44,785 nt of DNA from the NCBI GenBank assembly GCA_947632205.1, contig CANROK010000004.1:1-44785 (forward strand), written 5' to 3'. The position numbers and the translations under genes were made by a program. This stretch comes from an uncultured Bacilli bacterium. GTDB taxonomy: Bacteria; Bacillota_I; Bacilli_A; RF39; UBA660. The notes under the pieces are model-generated. The model saw only the letters and a list, made by a program, of their open reading frames with translations. It was not told where the DNA came from and ran no database searches. Of this stretch, positions 43,212 to 44,785 are shown in pieces. Numbering within the stretch: position 1 is the stretch's first letter; each line of letters begins with the position of its first letter.

Positions 43212-44210
43212 ATGAAAAGAATATTAACTGGATTAAAACCTACAGGTGATTTAACATTAGGTAATTATATTGGTGCTATAAGACAAATGATTAAATTACA
43301 AGATGAATATGATTCTTTCTTGTTTGTAGCAGATTTACATGCTTTAACTATTCCTCAAGATGTTAAAGAATTAAATGAAAGAATTCGTAAATTTATAGCA
43401 ATGTATATTGCTTGTGGTATTGATCCAAATAAAAATACTATTTATATTCAATCAGAAAATGAATATATACCAGCAATGTCATATTTACTTGAATGTACGA
43501 CTTATTATGGTGAAGCATCAAGAATGATTCAATTTAAAGAAAAAAGTAAACAAAATGCTAATTTTTCAGTAGGACTTTTAACATATCCTGTGTTAATGGC
43601 TGCTGATATATTGTATTGTGATTGTGAATATGTACCAGTTGGAATAGATCAAAAGCAACATGTAGAACTTGCTAGAAATATTGCTGAGAGATTTAATAAT
43701 CGTTATGGTGAAATATTTACTTTACCAGAACCATTATTAAGTAAAACAGGTACTAAAATTTATGATTTAAAAAATCCAACTAAAAAGATGAGTAAATCAG
43801 AAGAAAACCCAGTTGGAGTAATAAGTTTATTTGATGATATAGATACTATTAGAAATAAAATAATGAAAGCTACAACTGATAGTTTAAATAAAGTTCATTA
43901 TGATTTGGAAAATCAACCAGGAATATCTAATCTATTAAATATTGCATCTGAACTTACTGGTAAAGGTATAGATGAAATTGAAGAAGAATTTAAAGATAAA
44001 GGTTATGGAGAATTTAAAAAATTTGTAGCAGATGTTACTACAGAACATATTGCTAAGATTCAATCTCGATATGAAGAAATTATTAATAGTAAAGAATTAG
44101 ATACCATTTTAGACAAGGGAATTGAAAGATCAAGAGAACTTGCCAAAGAAAAATATGAATTAATGAAAATAAAAATGGGTGTAACTAGAAATAATTTAAA
44201 TGATAATTAA
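43212..44210 (+). CDS. trpS: Tryptophanyl-tRNA synthetase
   Basis: Class I synthetase for tRNA-Trp. The HIGH-type signature is GLKPTGDLTLGNYIGAI (TLGN form, usual in Firmicutes), followed by DLHALTIPQ, ECTTYYGEASRMIQFKEK, YPVLMAADILYCDCEYVPVGIDQKQHVELAR and the KMSKS loop in KKMSKSEENP (about residue 195). Length is 332 aa. SD is AGGAGG. There is no T-box in the 43-nt gap from lysS; the two genes are likely co-transcribed. A strong terminator follows. Confidence 0.97.
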   Translation: MKRILTGLKPTGDLTLGNYIGAIRQMIKLQDEYDSFLFVADLHALTIPQDVKELNERIRKFIAMYIACGIDPNKNTIYIQSENEYIPAMSYLLECTTYYGEASRMIQFKEKSKQNANFSVGLLTYPVLMAADILYCDCEYVPVGIDQKQHVELARNIAERFNNRYGEIFTLPEPLLSKTGTKIYDLKNPTKKMSKSEENPVGVISLFDDIDTIRNKIMKATTDSLNKVHYDLENQPGISNLLNIASELTGKGIDEIEEEFKDKGYGEFKKFVADVTTEHIAKIQSRYEEIINSKELDTILDKGIERSRELAKEKYELMKIKMGVTRNNLNDN

Positions 44211-44233
44211 AGCTAACGCAAATTAGCTTTTTT
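44209..44233 (+). terminator. Terminator after trpS
   Basis: An 8-bp stem, AAAGCTAA/TTAGCTTT, has a 6-nt loop and T6; the stop codon overlaps the 5' arm. Confidence 0.85.
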
Positions 44234-44251
44234 ATTGTCTTTTTTGCATGA

Positions 44252-44328
44252 AAAAAAAGACGTGATTTTAATAGTAATACCAGGATAGCGTCAACCAAAC
44301 CATAGGTTACATTATTTCGCGTCTTCCT
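44252..44328 (-). ncRNA. Orphan antisense RNA, remnant module 4
   Basis: A - strand promoter TTGTTT (44364-44359), 18 bp, TATACT (44340-44335) is intact and identical to module 5. The RNA would end at a weakened GACG...CGTC hairpin and U8. The peptide ORF, leader and + promoter are missing: the sequence joins straight to the trpS terminator region. Confidence 0.5.
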
Positions 44329-44334
44329 GTAACT

Positions 44335-44364
44335 AGTATACCATAGTTTAGGGTAGATAAACAA
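44335..44364 (-). promoter_or_regulatory. Antisense promoter, remnant module 4
   Basis: TTGTTT, 18 bp, TATACT on the - strand. Confidence 0.6.
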
Positions 44365-44395
44365 TATGATTTTTAAAATAATTAAATAAAACAAC

Positions 44396-44424
44396 TTTAC
44401 AATAAGTGTAAAGTGTGATTAAAT
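44396..44424 (+). promoter_or_regulatory. Peptide mRNA promoter, module 5
   Basis: TTTACA (44396-44401), 17-18 bp, TTAAAT/TAAATA (about 44419-44424). Confidence 0.5.
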
Positions 44425-44503
44425 AAAGTTTACAGGAAGCTGAATGCGTCGCCTTAAAACCGAAATTCAGGGGGGTTAAACTTTTGAAGGAGGTGACGAG
44501 GTT

Positions 44504-44614
44504 ATGAACTCAAAAACTTTAAATAAGATTTTGATAGTAATAATATTGTTATTGTTATACATCATGATTTTATACATCAAAAAAGACGTACCTTCAGTAG
44601 TAATACCTAGGTAA
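44504..44614 (+). CDS. Small hydrophobic peptide, type I toxin-like, module 5 (36 aa)
   Basis: Divergent member of the same family with the same length: MNSKTLNKIL, a helix of I, L and V through residue 25, then KKDVPSVVIPR. Conserved with modules 1-3 are Ser3, a basic residue at 4 or 8, Leu6, Ile9-Leu10, Tyr19, Lys27-Asp28 and VVI at 32-34. A very strong SD (AAGGAGGTGA, 44487-44496) precedes the ATG, and the leader keeps the CAGGGGGG-TTAAAC block. It shares its plan but little DNA identity with modules 1-3, which supports peptide-level conservation. Confidence 0.75.
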   Translation: MNSKTLNKILIVIILLLLYIMILYIKKDVPSVVIPR

Positions 44615-44654
44615 CGTCATACCATTAATAGGTGGCGTTATTTCACGTCTTCCT
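44579..44654 (-). ncRNA. Antisense RNA, module 5 (putative antitoxin)
   Basis: Starts near 44654 from TTGTTT (44690-44685), 18 bp, TATACT (44666-44661) on the - strand, and ends at the GACGTACCT/AGGTAACGTC hairpin with U6. It covers the last ~36 nt of the ORF. Confidence 0.7.
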
Positions 44655-44660
44655 GTAACT

Positions 44661-44690
44661 AGTATACCATAGTTTAGGGTAGATAAACAA
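44661..44690 (-). promoter_or_regulatory. Antisense RNA promoter, module 5
   Basis: TTGTTT, 18 bp, TATACT on the - strand. Confidence 0.65.
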
Positions 44691-44719
44691 TATGATTTTT
44701 AAAATAATTATTTTTTTAT

Positions 44720-44755
44720 AATACATAGTGACCCCAGGTTATTATGTATTTTTAT
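44720..44755 (+). terminator. Terminator at the end of the second toxin-like region
   Basis: A 14-bp stem (AATACATAGTGACC / GGTTATTATGTATT, two G-T pairs) with a 3-nt loop is followed by T5. It probably ends the module 5 peptide mRNA. Confidence 0.7.
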
Positions 44756-44785
44756 AATAAAATAGTATAATAATCAACTAGAAAA

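Larger units (their letters stand above)
44320..44710. repeat. 65-bp perfect direct repeats flanking module 5
   Basis: 44320-44384 and 44646-44710 are identical and 326 bp apart. Each holds an antisense promoter. They mark the unit length of the second array. Confidence 0.9.

Noticed and set aside
1-44785. Mollicutes-type code with UGA as Trp
   Set aside because: Trp is encoded by TGG in conserved motifs and several genes (ylbE, the Rpn-like gene) end in TGA at the expected place.

Overview
The window is very AT-rich and reads as a chromosomal segment of a low-GC, endospore-forming member of the Bacilli, probably an uncultured gut-type lineage near Erysipelotrichales or RF39. That placement is inference from gene content and base composition. 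The supporting genes are ftsA-ftsZ, spoIIGA-sigE, spoVIF, ylbD-ylbE, a SUF operon of the sufC/sufS/sufU type, and a Gram-positive topoisomerase IV pair. UGG encodes Trp and UGA is used as a stop, so the standard bacterial code applies. Almost every gene is on the + strand.

Layout: 1-1.1 kb holds the end of a surface protein and a glycine-rich domain cut off by an in-frame stop. 1.1-5.0 kb is ftsA-ftsZ, then spoIIGA-sigE (the mother-cell sigma factor and its processing protease). 5.1-6.0 kb is an Rpn-like nuclease gene. 6.2-8.3 kb holds a TagO/WecA-type initiating transferase and galE. 8.3-9.6 kb is an AAA_14/DUF4143 ATPase with a duplicated leader. 9.7-28.3 kb is a large cell-wall polysaccharide/teichoic-acid locus: an LCP ligase, a multi-spanning GT-C-like protein with a UbiA-type prenyltransferase, an acyltransferase, an LTA-synthase-like phosphotransferase, a stand-alone GT4, a GT2-GT4 fusion, a polymerase-GT4-GT2 triple fusion, a Wzx-type flippase, a decayed acyltransferase, a DUF3048 lipoprotein-like protein and a DUF6056 membrane protein. 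28.3-34.7 kb holds spoVIF, an acidic membrane protein, parE-parC and ylbD-ylbE. 35.7-37.2 kb holds a DUF6512 gene (the only confident - strand protein gene) and a TtcA-like PP-loop gene. 37.2-40.4 kb is a compact SUF operon with a single, very short SufB/SufD-like scaffold. 40.4-41.6 kb holds two accessory genes, one made of tandem repeats. 41.7-44.2 kb is lysS-trpS.

The most unusual feature is a family of small modules in the gaps after ylbE (three tandem copies, 34.7-35.7 kb) and after trpS (one full copy and one remnant, 44.2-44.7 kb). Each full module has a + strand promoter, a structured leader, a Shine-Dalgarno site and a 36-codon ORF for a hydrophobic single-helix peptide. A convergent - strand promoter with 17-18 bp spacing drives a short RNA of about 77 nt that overlaps the end of the ORF and stops at a hairpin plus U-run. 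The leader and the 3' tail of the sense RNA are complementary. This is the architecture of a type I toxin-antitoxin system, but I do not recognise the peptide family. The remnant at 44.25-44.36 kb keeps only the antisense half.

Together the wall locus gives a plausible route: lipid-linked initiation (TagO), sugar addition (GT2/GT4), flipping (Wzx), polymerisation (fused Wzy-like domain), modification (acyltransferase, phosphoglycerol-type transferase) and attachment to peptidoglycan (LCP). The sugar composition cannot be read from the sequence.
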